DNA from: Bathynomus jamesi
Lineage: Eukaryota > Arthropoda > Malacostraca > Isopoda > Cirolanidae
Length of the DNA stretch: 64,000 nucleotides
Direction of reading: 5' to 3'
Assembly: GCA_023014485.1 (NCBI GenBank)
Contig: JAJOZX010003210.1
Coordinates: 348,001-412,000 of the forward strand
Shown: positions 11,331 through 22,370 of the stretch, one piece after another
How the letters are laid out: each line of letters opens with the position of its first letter
Position numbering within the stretch: the first letter of the stretch is position 1
Position numbers and translations under genes: made by a program
Notes under the pieces: model-generated
What the model was told of the DNA's origin: nothing
Database searches by the model: none
What the model saw: only the letters and a program-made list of their open reading frames with translations

Positions 11331-12022
11331 TTGGCATGGTAACCGTCCCATATGTACAGAATCTATTGGGATCATTTTTACACGCTATATTCATTATGAA
11401 ATATTTTATCTATATGCCTGAAAAGTAAAAAAAAGATATTATACAAGTGAAACAAGTGATGATAGATGTTACTGTTCCAATTCCGCTTTGACAAAATCAC
11501 GAAAAATTCTATTTTACTTATGAGGCCATAGCCGGATAACCTGAGCTTATTGAGAAAAACGGATTGCAGATTTGAAATCAGCAGGAAACACTCTATAAGA
11601 ATCACTTACAAAACCCTTGACAGCAAAATTGATGCATACCAGTGAGATGCAATAGACCTATGTGTATTCATGAGGAACTGCAACCATGTAGTCAAGAAGA
11701 GGCAGATACTAGAATTTTGTTACATGCGAAAGATGCCAGCCAAGATGGACGCAAGTCAATTGTCATTCGGATTTCGGACAGTAGACACTGATGTCGTGGT
11801 GCTAGCATTGTCATGTTTCAATGATCTCCAAGCTGATTTCTTGTGGATTTCATTTGGTGTAGGAAAGAATTTGCATTACATTCCAGTACATTTACTTTTC
11901 AGTGTACTTGGTGCAGATAAAGCATTGGCTCTGCCATTCTTCCATGCGTTCACTGGAAGTGATAAGACATCCTCGTTTGCAGGTTACGGGAAAAAGTCTG
12001 CATGGGAAACATTTAACAGTCT

Positions 12023-13116
12023 TCGCCTTCACTTCCCTGCACAGGCAGACATACACCTCAGTGTTCTCATGGGAACGATTGGCCTTCGCCAAAGTGATGT
12101 CACGACTGAACCACTTGGGCTGCGTTGAAGTTGGGGTGACCAGTTTTGAGGGTATGGCAGCAGACTGCAGCACCATAAACTGGTCCCGGAATGCACTCCA
12201 CACTTCCTCAACATCGCCGCCGACCTCTACCCATCTCACCTACGCTATCCCGCAGGCTAACAAGTCCGGCCGCCGGAGATCCAGCTTACTGCCTCTCGCG
12301 TTACTGCGCTTCACCCGAGGGACGCACACACAGAACCTAATCAGACCGTGATCACTCCCGCCCAACGATTCGTCAACGGTGAGGCCAGTGACGAAGTTGT
12401 CTTCGGTCGTGCATACTAAGTCTAGAACGCTTCCGCTCCTGTAGGCCCATTGACCCACTGAGTGAGGAAGTTCTCATCAGCAAAGTCAACTAGCCTCCTC
12501 CCATCGGCAGCAGCAGTCCTGTCTTCCCAGTTTATGCCGCGACAGTTGAAGTCTCCTAAAACTACACACACCCTGTCCCCTAGCAGGCTACGGAGTTCGG
12601 TGTACAGGGCTGTATCCTCCTCAAGAGGAGATGCGGAGTCTGTACACCAAGATTAACCTATAGTTCGTCCCCCCACGTTCATATCGACGCCAAGCAGCTC
12701 CCGTTCCGATCGGAATGGCAGTGAACTGGACTCAACGTGTCCCTCACGTATATTACTACCCCCTCCCCCCTCCCCACGGGTGCGGTCTTTGTGAAACATT
12801 CTATACCCAGGAATCTCGAACTCCCCAACGTAGTCCCTACGATCAGTATGAATCCAGGACTCGGTGATAGCAACGATATCCTGGTATTCTAATGCAAGAG
12901 CGCCCGTAACTCGCAAAACTTATTCCTAATCGACCTAGCATTAAAAAGCACTGCACGGAGGGAGCTTTCCCTCTTTTGACCGCCCCCTAGCACGACCCTT
13001 TTCCCGAACAGCCAGGGATGTCGGGAGTTGAAGAGCCCATCACCAACGAAAGGGCAACTTCCGCAGGAGGCTGAGCCCCCTCCAGCGGGGAAGGAGGATC
13101 ACCCACCTGTACAATT
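12023..13116 (-). pseudogene. CR1-like retrotransposon ORF2 fragment, endonuclease region
   Basis: Reading from 13116 downwards: SLRAVLFNARSIRNKF-like, DIVAITESWIHTD (catalytic Glu), an interrupted SERELLGVD, then VLGDFNCRGIN and GSDHGLIRF (catalytic Asp/His), in several frames. This is an apurinic-type (EEP) endonuclease domain. The tail reads AAIPSKLVTPTSTQPKWFSRDI and lacks the SAIRNRKVVYRR segment present in the copy at 19760-21893. No reverse transcriptase follows. The 3' side is fused to the family C gene at about 12022, an unusual junction for an element that normally truncates at its 5' end. Confidence 0.8.
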
Positions 13117-13497
13117 TAGGGTGCCCACTTTTCAATTTTTTTGAAAAGTATAGGTGATCGTGGTTTTTTCCCATTATTTGGCACTATACTAGCACATTGG
13201 TACCATTTTTACAAAAATTGATCAATATTTAGGGGTCTCGCATCGACCTTGAAATTACGAGTTTTTTTTTAAAATGCATACTTTTTAACTTTTTACTGAA
13301 TCAAGATAAATCATTAAGTAGGGATGTTTTCTGAATCCTCTTAATGAGAGAAGTCGTTTGGTGTGCCTGCCAATGTCATACGACTAACGGTTTAAAGGTT
13401 GTGCCTGTATACAGGTAATACCAATGTGCTAGTATAGTGCCAAATAATGGGAAAAACACGATCACCTATACTTTTCAAAAAAATGAGTCACCATACC
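13117..13497 (+). repeat. Left inverted arm of A2, itself palindromic
   Basis: Outer GAAAAGTATAGGTGATCGTG (near 13143) through CACATTGGTA reappears inverted at the inner edge (about 13422-13482). The arm is therefore a foldback with about 60-bp ends, and could alternatively be an independent MITE. Confidence 0.8.
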
Positions 13498-13622
13498 CGG
13501 GAGGAATGTATAATGATATAGGTAATTAGAAAATGCACTATGCCTGTGCCAGGTACCTAACCTATTTCTTTTTTTGCAGATCATAACATTTTGAAATTCT
13601 GTCTGAGTTCCTCATCCTTTGT

Positions 13623-14732
13623 CATGGACAAATCGATGGCAACCATAACTGGAAGAACTCTTGAAGCTACAAATAGAGAGTCATCAAAAGGAAAGCGAAA
13701 ATAACATCGCTACCTTCTCTAAGATCGGCTCGGAAATTTTTTTAGTTGGCCAACCGTCGTCCTCCATCAGTGGTAGCAAATTGCCAACAACACGGCAGGT
13801 TTTGCAATACTTCTTCAGTGTTATCCAGTACACTGCTAACAGGAAAGACGCATTCAAAGAAACCTTAAACAACGTCTTAAAGTTTTGGAACATGGCCTGC
13901 ATTAAAATAATCACAAAGCTCAACTGCGAACGGAAGCTAGAGGCATTGTGGAAAGAGTGGCACTTACTCCAAAAGAGCAGAAAACGAGAAACTGACGCCG
14001 GAGGAAAACGGCAGAAGTTTTCGGACACTGTGGACAAGCTGTGGGATATCGGAGCATCTGACGCTGTCGAAGATATAAAGAAGAATCGATTGCTGGCCGA
14101 CAAGGACAAGAAAGAAGACACTGACTTCTACCTCGATCAACGTGGTCCTCGGGTGGCAACGATGAGCGGGAACGATAAAGTTTTCGCTGTAAAAAGAAAG
14201 CTACAGGAAGGAAGAAAACGTCCTCGCCAGGAGCCGCAAACCTCAAAGTGTGCATACGAAACCGGAGATGAGGCCATGGAGAATGATGATACTGGCATGT
14301 CAGGAGAGTCGGAGACAGAACTAGCGTTCCCCCTGCCGAAAGAGCCAAGTGTATCTGTCAATCTTCCTCGCCGCATCCTTAATGCACCTGCTGTCATGGA
14401 AATGGCTGATCGTTTCCGCATGTCCAATAATCAGGTGCGTATTGTATATAGTATTCATCGATAGCGTCAGTTTTAAAGTGTCCCGTAACCCACATGTATT
14501 CTTGACAGTTTCCTTTCCACTTTCCATTCTCTACATAGGTAGTAAGCATTGTGGCTGCTATCACACGTTCGGCGGATCCACCAGCAGACCTCAATCAGTT
14601 CAGCATCTCGAAAGGAACGGCTCGCCAGGGAAGAGTGTCACATCGCCGTGAAGTGGCGACGGCTGTGAAGGACTCCTTCACGCCACCGAGGCACACTGTT
14701 GTCCACTGGGATGGCAAAATGGTCAAGGTCAG
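13623..14732 (+). pseudogene. Family A transposase-like gene, N-terminal two exons
   Basis: A likely start is at 13623 (MDKSMAT), with a frameshift before 13661. The 13661-14437 frame reads LVGQPSSSISGSKLPTT, LWKEWHLLQKSRKRE, LWDIGASDAVEDIKKNRLL, then a charged linker (KRKLQEGRKRPRQEP) and RRILNAPAV...FRMSNNQ. A donor (CAG/GTGCGT) lies near 14433 and an acceptor (CTACATAG/GT) at 14538. Exon 2 (about 14539-14730) reads SADPPADLNQFSISK and VVHWDGKMVK, followed by GTCAGT, another donor. Basic N-terminal regions suggest DNA binding. The remainder of the catalytic domain seen in copy A3 is missing. Confidence 0.7.
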
Positions 14733-14973
14733 TTGATTAAGTTTTCATAGCTATCAATTTAGTAATGAGATTCATAAAGCATAATGTCAATTAAAAAGAG
14801 AACTGAATGTGAACAAAATAGGTTACTTTACAACCATGAAATTAAAATATATGGCATGTGTTTCATAACTTCCTTGGAACGGCGGAGCACCGCCAAGCAA
14901 TTCTCATCTCCGGGGCTCCTCATTGCACAGATTGTTTAAGTTATTGTTTCTTTCTTCCTCATTTGTCTGCTAT

Positions 14974-15349
14974 TTGCTGATTTTTTTGAAAAGTATAGGT
15001 GATCGTGGTTTTTCCCATTATTTGGCACTATACTAGCACATTGGTATTACCTGTATACAGGCACAACTTTTAAACCGTTAGTCGTATGACATTGGAAGGC
15101 ACACCAAACGACTTCTCTCATCAAGACGATTCAGAAGACATCCCTACTTAATGATTTATCTTGATTCAGTAAAAAGTTAAAAAGTACGCATTTTTAAAAA
15201 AAACCTCGTAATTTCAAGGTCGATGCGAGACCCCTAAATATTGATCAATTTTTGTAAAAATGGTACCAATGTGCTAGTATAGTGCCAAATAATGGGAAAA
15301 ACTACGATAACCTATACTTTAAAAAAAAATTGAAAAGTGGGCCACCCTA
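14974..15349 (-). repeat. Right inverted arm of A2
   Basis: Reverse complement of 13117-13490 with only scattered differences. It includes the same internal palindrome and the conserved GCATCGACC core. Confidence 0.85.
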
Positions 15350-15481
15350 CCGGTGTACATGGACGCACCTTCAGTTGAAGGTACGTCCGCCACCGGCTCA
15401 AGATCATCTCTCCCCGTGGGGGCCCATCATCAATCTCCGGGCTCGATCTCACCATACGGTATAGGTGCCGGTCGAGCAGCG

Positions 15482-16849
15482 TGCCTAGCACACCTTTACC
15501 GTTGACATTGAAGACTTCAAATTAGCTAACGTCACGCCCATTTTTAAAAAGGCGACCGCACAGTAGCTAGCAATTATAGGCCCATTAGCTAAACGTCAAT
15601 TGTCGGTAAACTATTGGAATCCGTAGTTAGGGATCGTATCATCTCGCTTAGAAAGTCGAGATTTGATTAATAGTAGAGCATGGGTTTCGACGCCATAGAT
15701 CTTGTTTAACTAATTTGTTAGAATTTTATAACGAAATAGTGCGCGAATACGATAGGCATAGAGCGGGTGACGTTATTTATATAGATTTTAAAAGGCGTTC
15801 GATACAGTTCCACATAGAAGATTAATTGCGAAGGTTAAAGCGCACGGTATACGCGGTCAGGTAGCTAACTGGTTAAAGGAATGGCTTCCTGCTAGGAAAC
15901 AGAGGGTCGTTGTTAATGGTAGTGAATCGGGGTGGTTGGATGTAGGTAGCGATGTCCCACAGGATTCAGTGTTAGGCCCATTGCTATTCGTGATTTACAT
16001 TAACGACATAGATGTAGGATTGATAGTAATGTGTCAAAATTCGCGGACGATACTAAAATAGACGGTAAGGTTGTTAACGAGGACGATAGAAATAGGCTCC
16101 AAGACGATGTAAATAGGATTATGGAGTGGACGGATAAGTGGCAGATGCAATTTAACGTAGACAAATGTAAAGTTTTGCATATAGGTTCTCGTAACAACAA
16201 TTGCATGTACACGATGGATGATAGAGAGTTAGCGAGCGTTGACGAGGAAGTAGATATAGGCGTACGCGTATCTAAGGATTTAAAAGTTAGGAACCAGTGC
16301 CTGGAGACTTGCGCAAAAGCTAATAAGATGTTAGGCTTCATAGCGCGTAATTTCGAATTTAAATCGAAGGATATTATATTGCCCCTTTACAAGTCCCTAG
16401 TCAGGCCTCATTTAGAATATGCCGTTCAGTTTTGGTGCCCGTATTTGCGTGAGGATATTGATAGGTTAGAAAGGGTTCAGCGTCGTGCCACGAAACTAAT
16501 TCCGTCATTGCGCAACAAGCCTTATGAAGATAGGATTAAAGAGTTAGACTTGCATTCACTCGAAACTAGGAGATTAAGGGGGGGTGAGCTTAATAACATC
16601 GATAACGTAAATTTTGACAAACTGTTCACTTTCGATAATAGCAATACTCGTAATAACGGATTTAAGTTGCGTGGCAGACGTTTCATTACTAATATCGCTA
16701 AAAACTTCTTTACGTTTAAAATAATTGACAAATGGAATAATCTTCCCGCGTCCATCGTGAACTCTACCAGCGTTAATGTGTTTAAAAACCGTCTAGATAG
16801 GCGTTTTAAAAATATTAACCATTGGCAACAGGAGCTATGGGGGTGGTAA
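15482..16849 (+). pseudogene. CR1-like retrotransposon reverse transcriptase, broken 5' half
   Basis: Degraded frames at 15482-16020 read NVTPIFKK, then KAFDTVPHRRLI (motif A) and HGIRGQVANWLKEWL with VPQ-SVLGPLLFVIYINDI (motif B; G replaced by D in SQDSV). A long frame from 16031 (272 aa) starts MSKFADDTKIDGKV (FADD, catalytic Asp pair). It continues with the thumb region typical of crustacean CR1/jockey-type proteins (WQMQFNVDKCKVLHIGS, YKSLVRPHLEYAVQFWCPY, FKNRLDRRF) to a stop at 16849. It copies RNA into DNA at a nicked target in the live family. This copy is dead through upstream stops and frameshifts. No endonuclease domain lies upstream. Confidence 0.85.
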
Positions 16850-17539
16850 TCGGGGATGAGTCTGTTGACGTTTAATGCCAGCTTGTGACATGCCAGCGTG
16901 TGATATGCCAGCAAAAAAAAAAAAAAGTTAGACTAACACGAACTTAGTTGTAGCTTGTTGAGTAAATTAACCTACTTTGTTATTCTTTATACTTTTTTCT
17001 TCTTCTCTCCTTATTTGCATGTCTAACTCTCTTTATTGCATGTCTGTAGTTTGCATGGTATGATAGTATTTGAGTTAAGAATGTGTTGCATGGTTTGTAA
17101 TGCGTTCTTATTTTACTTCGTTTCATCTTTCACGCCTTTCCAGCCTAGTGGGCTGCATCCTCTACCTCCCTCTGGAGTAGAGGATCGGTCTGCAACAGCT
17201 GGAAGAATGTGTTGCTTTGAGTTAAGAATGTGTTGTTCTTGAGTTAAGATGTATTGCATGGTTTGTAAGGTTCTTATTTTACTTCTTTTCATCTTTCACC
17301 CCTTTCCGGCAGAGTGGGCTCTACCTCCCTGTGGAGTAGAGGAACACTCTGCAATCTTTCCGATTCTCTCAGACTATTTTTCAAACTTGTCGGCAGTGGC
17401 CGGCGGATGATGATGGTGTCTTTTTTTCTTTTTCTGAATGAATGTTAACCCACGAGTGATAGGTGTTGCTATTACTTAACCCCTTATTCTCTTCTCTTAA
17501 CCCCTACTCTTTCCTTTCTCTTGGGCTAACCTTAGAGTG
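16850..17539 (+). other. 3' non-coding region with short direct repeats
   Basis: Three ATGCCAGC...TGTGA units precede an A14 tract at 16913-16926. A roughly 90-bp direct duplication (about 17106-17197 and 17271-17360) shares TTCATCTTTCACSCCTTTCC and GGAGTAGAGGA. No open gene is seen. The part after 17395 is probably ORF1-ORF2 linker of the minus-strand CR1 copy. Confidence 0.55.
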
Positions 17540-18652
17540 GATCTTAGGGGCTTTGTTAGCTTAGCTTCTGTAGATCTGTAGATACTATCCCTCTGATAAA
17601 GGTCCCACCTACCCAAAATGCGTCGAAGGGGTCAACAAACCTCACGCCCAGTGGGACGCACAAGTCTTGCACCCTCTCGTTGATGCCAATGATCTTACTG
17701 AGCACGTGGTCACTGGCATTCATCCGCGGTAAAATACTCATCAACATTCACCTGTCTGTCTTAAGTTTCAGATCATCCGCAAGAGACATGATCTCGGTGA
17801 TGATCCCTTCCGTCGAACCTACCCTACCGCCTTTGAGGAACAGGTCGTTGCCACCAGCGTGGACAACTATGGCAGTCCTCCGAATAGCCAAGCGCAGCTT
17901 CTCTAACTCCTTCCTTCCGGGCGAGCACCTTACCTTCCTCCTGTCTTCGTTGGCAGAAGCAAAGTACTTCTCCTGGCCCCTGATCTGCGAGTCCCCAATC
18001 AAAATGGTGTCTTCCTCCTTCGCGCACAGGAGACTAAACTGTTGGATGTCCTGCAGCGGCAACCGGGGTCTCAGGTTCGGCTTCGCAGCCTTCTTGCCCG
18101 AGACCTTTTGATACCCGTCGCCACCCGTAGACTCAACCGCAATTACAACACCCGATCCACCCCGACCAGCAGCTACATCCTTCAGTTTCTTTGCGCCATC
18201 AGTAGGCTCCTTCCCACCTTTTTTCTTTATCGGCCCCTTCCCACCCTTCACTATCGGCCCCTTCTGTGTGCCCTCCCTTCCCTCCAATTTACGTCGCGGT
18301 TCCGTGCATTCCACGGGGTCGCTGGCGATTCCTGAAACTGATTTTGCATCCCGGCCCCAGGTTGCACCTCTACCCTTTCTCCGCGGTCTCGAGCTCTGTC
18401 CAGTCCATCGCTGGAACGCCTTTCCAGGGCGGCTATCCTATCAATAAGCTCCGGGGTGGCGCAGCCGCGTCAGCGACCGCCGCACCTCAGAGACCCTCTC
18501 TTCTAGCTTCTCGTAAAACTACATGAGTTCGCAAAAGCGGCACATGCTGGAGTGGTTGATCTTTTCGAAGCAAGCTTCTTTGAAGTTCGTCACCCACTGA
18601 TTTACTCCACACCTCGCGCATTCAGCCTTCAGTTTCTGCGGTCCATTCATTG
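17540..18652 (-). pseudogene. CR1-like ORF1 with SGNH/esterase-type domain
   Basis: The minus-strand reading starts near 18652 (MNGPQKLKAECARCG, a CxxC-type N-terminus, then FEKINHSSMCRFCE). A charged coiled-coil-like stretch and a low-complexity Gly/Lys region follow. The longest clean frame (18314-17748, 188 aa) carries EDTILIGDSQIRG (catalytic Ser block), and VHAGGNDLFLKGG (GGND block). The final block (17747-17556) includes VRFVDPFDAFWVGGTFIRG. This arrangement matches ORF1 proteins of CR1 elements, whose esterase-like domain is thought to help membrane or RNP handling. Frameshifts separate the pieces. The matching ORF2 does not follow downstream. Confidence 0.75.
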
Positions 18653-19627
18653 TAACTTATTTTTTTTCGAACTCTAAATACACTGAATAAGATAAAGCGT
18701 TCTAGCAATGAAAACTATGAAAAATATTCTGACCAGTATAAAAAAGGAGGGGGGGGGGGAGTGAATTCTTCCCGCGGAAGCTGCATCCGCCTATTTGGAA
18801 GTGACGTTCATCCCATCCAGAAGATAACACCTCTCGCTGCTTCCGCACCGACCAAGGGTCTCCCCAGGGCCGGACAGTCCCAAACGTTTCGCAGCTACCA
18901 ACTGACAAACACTCACGACGCAGGCGTCACGGATTTCCCACCAGGAGCGACAGCGAGATGCAGCTCCTTACTGAGTCTTACTAGTCTCAAGCGGCCAGAC
19001 TCTTAGAATCAGCGTTCAAGGGATATCCCACCAGACCTGAGGCTACCCCGAGAGTTTCCGCTGGCCTCACAGCCAGCAGGGTAGTAAAGCTCTCTCACCT
19101 AAGAGTAGTACAGCCAAACACCATCAACTGGTCACCAAATAACGGTCGCAGGGGGCTGGCCAGGCCATTACGCGTTTGGAATGGGCTTAACGGGGCACTA
19201 GCCACACTCCATTCATCGCGCCCCTACGCCTGGGACCAATCCATTCCAGTCTTTCACGACCTACGAGCGTTAAATGGTTTTATTTATAGAGGTTCCAAAG
19301 CCTCTCTTCCCACGCATGAGGTAGCAGTAGGGTCCTAATAGTAAAAGAAGAGAAAGACTTAATATTGAAAGATTTTTTTTCAGTAAGAGGAGAGCATCCT
19401 TAACCTAAGCTAAAAGGAAAGAGTAGGGATGGGATGGGGTCCTAGTTACCCACGGGACAGGATTGTACAACAGACTTCACCTGCCCTCCCGAAAGAGAGA
19501 GAGAACCGAAAGGAACTGGCAGCCAATTTCTATAGAATCCCACGACTCGGGACTGGAGGGCTGTCACACCCCAAGTATAGTTTACAACACCCAGAAGAAA
19601 TGTGCATAACCTTTATACCCCCTGCGG
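18653..19627 (-). other. Probable CR1 5' non-coding region, no gene seen
   Basis: The sequence lies upstream of the minus-strand ORF1. It includes a G10 run at 18750-18759. No coding frame with recognisable motifs is present. Confidence 0.4.
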
Positions 19628-19653
19628 AGAGAGAGAGAGAGAGAGAGAGAGAG
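19628..19653. repeat. (GA)n microsatellite at a CR1 3' end
   Basis: Read on the minus strand it is a (TC)n tail following CCTTGTAACTCCTTGTAACTC. Confidence 0.9.
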
Positions 19654-21889
19654 TTACAAGGAGTTACAAGGAAAAGAAGTACCTCAAGAGGCCCTGCGGA
19701 ACATACCGAGGAGGTACCAATGGCAACGGTGGCAGGGGAAGTTTCATACACCCTCAAATAGTGTGCAAGATTCGGTCTAACCTTTCCTTGAACTAATCCA
19801 CGGAGAAACTGTTCACAACTTCTGAAGGTAACCTGTTCCACGTGTCACAGATCTTATAGGTAAAGTAATTCCCACACACACTAGTCCTAAACCTTTCAAA
19901 TCCAACTTCCAACCATTGTTGCGAGTTCAGTTATCATTTAAACTAAACATGCTTCTAAAATCGACATCGTTGAACCCGCGTTAGAGCTTGAAAACCTCGA
20001 ATTGTACAGAGAGAGCACAATCTCCTTGTTCCGAAACTGAAATTGCCTCCTGATATAACCGAACAGCTTCTGGGCTTTCTTTTCCACCTCTACGCACTGT
20101 TTCGTAAACTTAAGGTCGCTGCTAATTAGCACACCCAAGTCCTTTTCCAAATCAGTCGCCTCGATATTACTCCACAACATCGAGTAGTCCGACTTGGGAT
20201 TGGCGTAGCCAATGTGCATCACCTTGCATTTACCCAAGTTAAACGGCATTTGCCATTTTTCGGACCACTCTCCTATCCTACCTAGGTCCGCACGCAGTTA
20301 CTCTTATCCGACTCTTATCATACTCACTCAACATGACGTGGAAAAACTCGAGTAAGTTGGTGAGACACGACCTATGCCGTCTAAACCCATGTTGGGAGTC
20401 CCCAAGCAGCTTGTAGGAATCCAAATGGTCAACGATCCTATCCGCTATTATCCCCTCTAATAATTTACCTACAACTGAAGTGAGACTAATGGGATGATAG
20501 CTCCCGGACTTTCGTGATCCCCTTTCTTAAAGATAGGGGTCACGTTGGCTTCCCTCCAGTCACCAGGCACCTGGCCCGTCTCGAACGATGTGTTGAAGAC
20601 TGTAGCCAGGTGGGGAGTCACCTGGTCTCGCACCTCCCGCAACACTCTGGGGAGAAACTGGTCTGGCTCAGGAGCCTTAAACGCGCTCAGTTTGTCTGTT
20701 CTATCGGCAACAACAGTCGTGGTACATCGAACACTATCCAGGCCAGCACCTTCGTGCCTGACGCCTGGCTCGGGGATGATGCGGGTGTCCTCCTGGTGAA
20801 CACTCCCGCAAAGTACTCATTAAGCACATTGGCGATGTCCGCGTCGGAGGTCCGCAGAACGCCACTTCGGTCCTTCTAATGGGCTTTCTACTATTAACAT
20901 AACTGAAGAGCTCCTTAGGGTTCCCCTTGCAGAGGCTTGCCACCCGTAGTTCTTCGTTTCGTTTCGGTAGCCTAACCTTCGCCTTCACTTCCCTACACAG
21001 GCGGACATACGTTTCAGTGTTCTCATGGGAACGATTGGCCTTCGCCCTCCTATACACTACTTTCCTATTTCGGATAGCCGAAGCGATGTCACGATTGAAC
21101 CACTTAGGCTGCGTTGAGGCAGGGGTGACCAGTTTTGAGGGTATGGCAGCAGACTGCAGCACCATAAACTCGTTCCGGAATGTACTCCACACTCCCTCAA
21201 CATCGCCGCCGACCTCTAACCCCATCTCACCTACGCTATCCCGGAGGCTAACAAAGTCCGGCCGCCGGAGATCCAGCTTACTGCCTCTGGAGTTCTACGC
21301 TTCACCCGAGGGACGCACACACGGAACCTAATCAGACCGTGATCACTCCCGCCCAACGATTCGTCAACGGTGAGGCCAGTGACGAAGTTGTCTTCGGTCG
21401 TGCACGCTAAGTCTAGAACGCTTTCGCCTCGCGTAGGCTCATTGACCAACTGAGTGAGGAAGTTCTCATCAGCAAAGTCAACTAGCCTCCTCCCTTCAGC
21501 ATCAGCAGTCCTGTCTTCCCACTTTATGCCGCGACAGTTGAAGTCTCCTAAAACTACACACACCCTATCCCCTAGCAGGCTACGGAGTTCGGTGTACAGG
21601 GCTGTATCTTCCTCGAGGAGGAGATGCGGAGGTCTGTACACCAAGATTAACCTATAGTTCGTCCCTCCCATGTTCAGATCGACGCCAAGCAGCTCCCGTT
21701 CCGACCGGAACTGGCAGTCAACCGGACTGAACGTGTCCCTCACGTATATTAGTACCCCTCATCCCTCCCCACGGGTGCGGTCTTTCTGAAGCATTCTATA
21801 CCCAGGAATCTCGAACTCCCCAACGTAGTCCCTACGATCAGTATGAATCCAGGACTCGGTGATAGCAACGATATCCTGGTATTCTGATG

Positions 21890-21893
<4 letters not shown>
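19654..21893 (-). pseudogene. CR1-like ORF2: endonuclease plus reverse transcriptase with core deletion
   Basis: From 21893 downwards: DIVAITESWIHTD-type start, SERELLGVDLNMGG, VYRPPH, VLGDFNCRGIKWED, GGSDHGLIRF (endonuclease), and PKWFNRDIASAIRNRKVVYRR. RT fingers follow (FETGQVPGDWREANVTPIFKK; then a frameshift and LLEGIIADRIVDHL, DSQHGFRRHRSC). Near 20300 the sequence jumps directly to WSEKWQMPFNLGKCKVMHIG in the thumb, so the palm with the catalytic YADD is deleted. The C-terminus (NYFTYKICDTWNRLPSEVVN) and 3' UTR run to the (TC)n tail at 19628. The 5' part is truncated at 21893. Confidence 0.85.
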
Positions 21894-21954
<61 letters not shown>

Positions 21955-22060
21955 ACAAGGAGTTACAAGGAAAAGTAGTACCTCAAAAGGCCTTGCGGCC
22001 CATACCGAGGAGGTACCAATGGCAACGGTTGCCAGGGAAAAATTCTCTCACCCTCAAATA
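21894..22060 (-). repeat. (GA)n tract with an isolated CR1 3' tail
   Basis: About 28 GA units (21894-21951) are followed by about 100 bp matching the 3' UTR at 19654-19765 (GTTACAAGGAGTTACAAGGA, GAGGAGGTACCAATGGCAAC). This is a severely 5'-truncated second CR1 insertion, with a (TC)n tail on its minus strand. Confidence 0.8.
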
Positions 22061-22370
22061 GTTTTATAATTTTCAATATATACCTAATGGTAGACTTTAA
22101 AATACCATAAATTTTCAGATGGCCTCAGCAGTATCAGTAAATCAAAGATGGCATCTAAAAAATACCAAAAAGCTTCAACATCTCTAAAAAGGAAATTGGA
22201 AGACTCATTGTCTGTGACAGTTGATGATGATGCTGGACCATCCAATAAGGAAGATCTTAAAAAAAATGGAGAAAGATATTGCAAGGTATGTAAGAAACTA
22301 TGTAAATTAGATTACTTTAATACTTGATCTCTTACCTGTAAGAGACTGAGTCAAACCACAAATGCAGCTA

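Larger units (their letters stand above)
8854..11644 (-). mobile_element. Family B DNA transposon copy B1, complete ends, 3-bp duplication
   Basis: Ends are CACTGGTATGCAT (8854-8866) and ATGCATACCAGTG (11632-11644), a perfect 13-bp inverted repeat. Both sides carry AGA (8851-8853, 11645-11647). Beyond it the family C frame resumes (KEIR before, CNRPMCIHEE after), so the boundary is exact. CAC termini with 3-bp duplications are the signature of CACTA/CMC-type elements. Copy B2 at 41414-43131 agrees. Confidence 0.75.
4506..12022 (+). pseudogene. Family C large transposon protein, split by two nested insertions
   Basis: A splice-acceptor-like TTTGTTTCAG precedes the start at 4506. The first frame (4506-5798, 430 aa) opens with a Cys-rich motif (CWELCIFCQ, about residues 22-30), and FHKNCRAKY follows near residue 100. 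A frameshift leads to 5798-6283 with VDNIDHNPSSTTA and SFHGT. Next come 6317-6745 (LPMFPDVAHSAAMIRHAMG, WTFPDTFGEDKYVVMMGGLH), 7420-8242 (MALDQAHEQ, NPDALRRWMVAGPEVARLI), 8377-8853 (DVIWDDYR) and 11645-12022 (SQEEADTRILLH, RTVDTDVVVLAL, ALPFFHAFTGSDKTSSFAGYGKKSAW). Insertions at 6749-7415 and 8854-11644 interrupt it. I recognise the motif series from large uncharacterised proteins repeated across cnidarian and crustacean genomes, probably a cut-and-paste or related mobile element. The superfamily is not assigned. The 3' end is lost at the junction with the CR1 copy near 12023. Confidence 0.65.
13117..15349 (+). mobile_element. Family A transposon copy A2, internally deleted
   Basis: It begins TAGGGTGCCCAC (13117) and ends GTGGGCCACCCTA (15349). 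The terminal arms (about 13117-13490 and 14975-15349) are nearly identical inverted copies of about 375 bp. Both contain TTTAGGGGTCTCGCATCGACC. Flanks share TGTACA near each end (13109-13114; 15354-15359), but a clean abutting duplication is not evident. It sits in CR1 sequence. The coding part stops after HWDGKMV, so most of the catalytic core has been deleted. Confidence 0.75.

Noticed and set aside
13661..14464. A host DNA-binding gene with introns
   Set aside because: The same coding and intron position recur at 76-1245 between family A terminal sequences, and A2 is enclosed by inverted arms.
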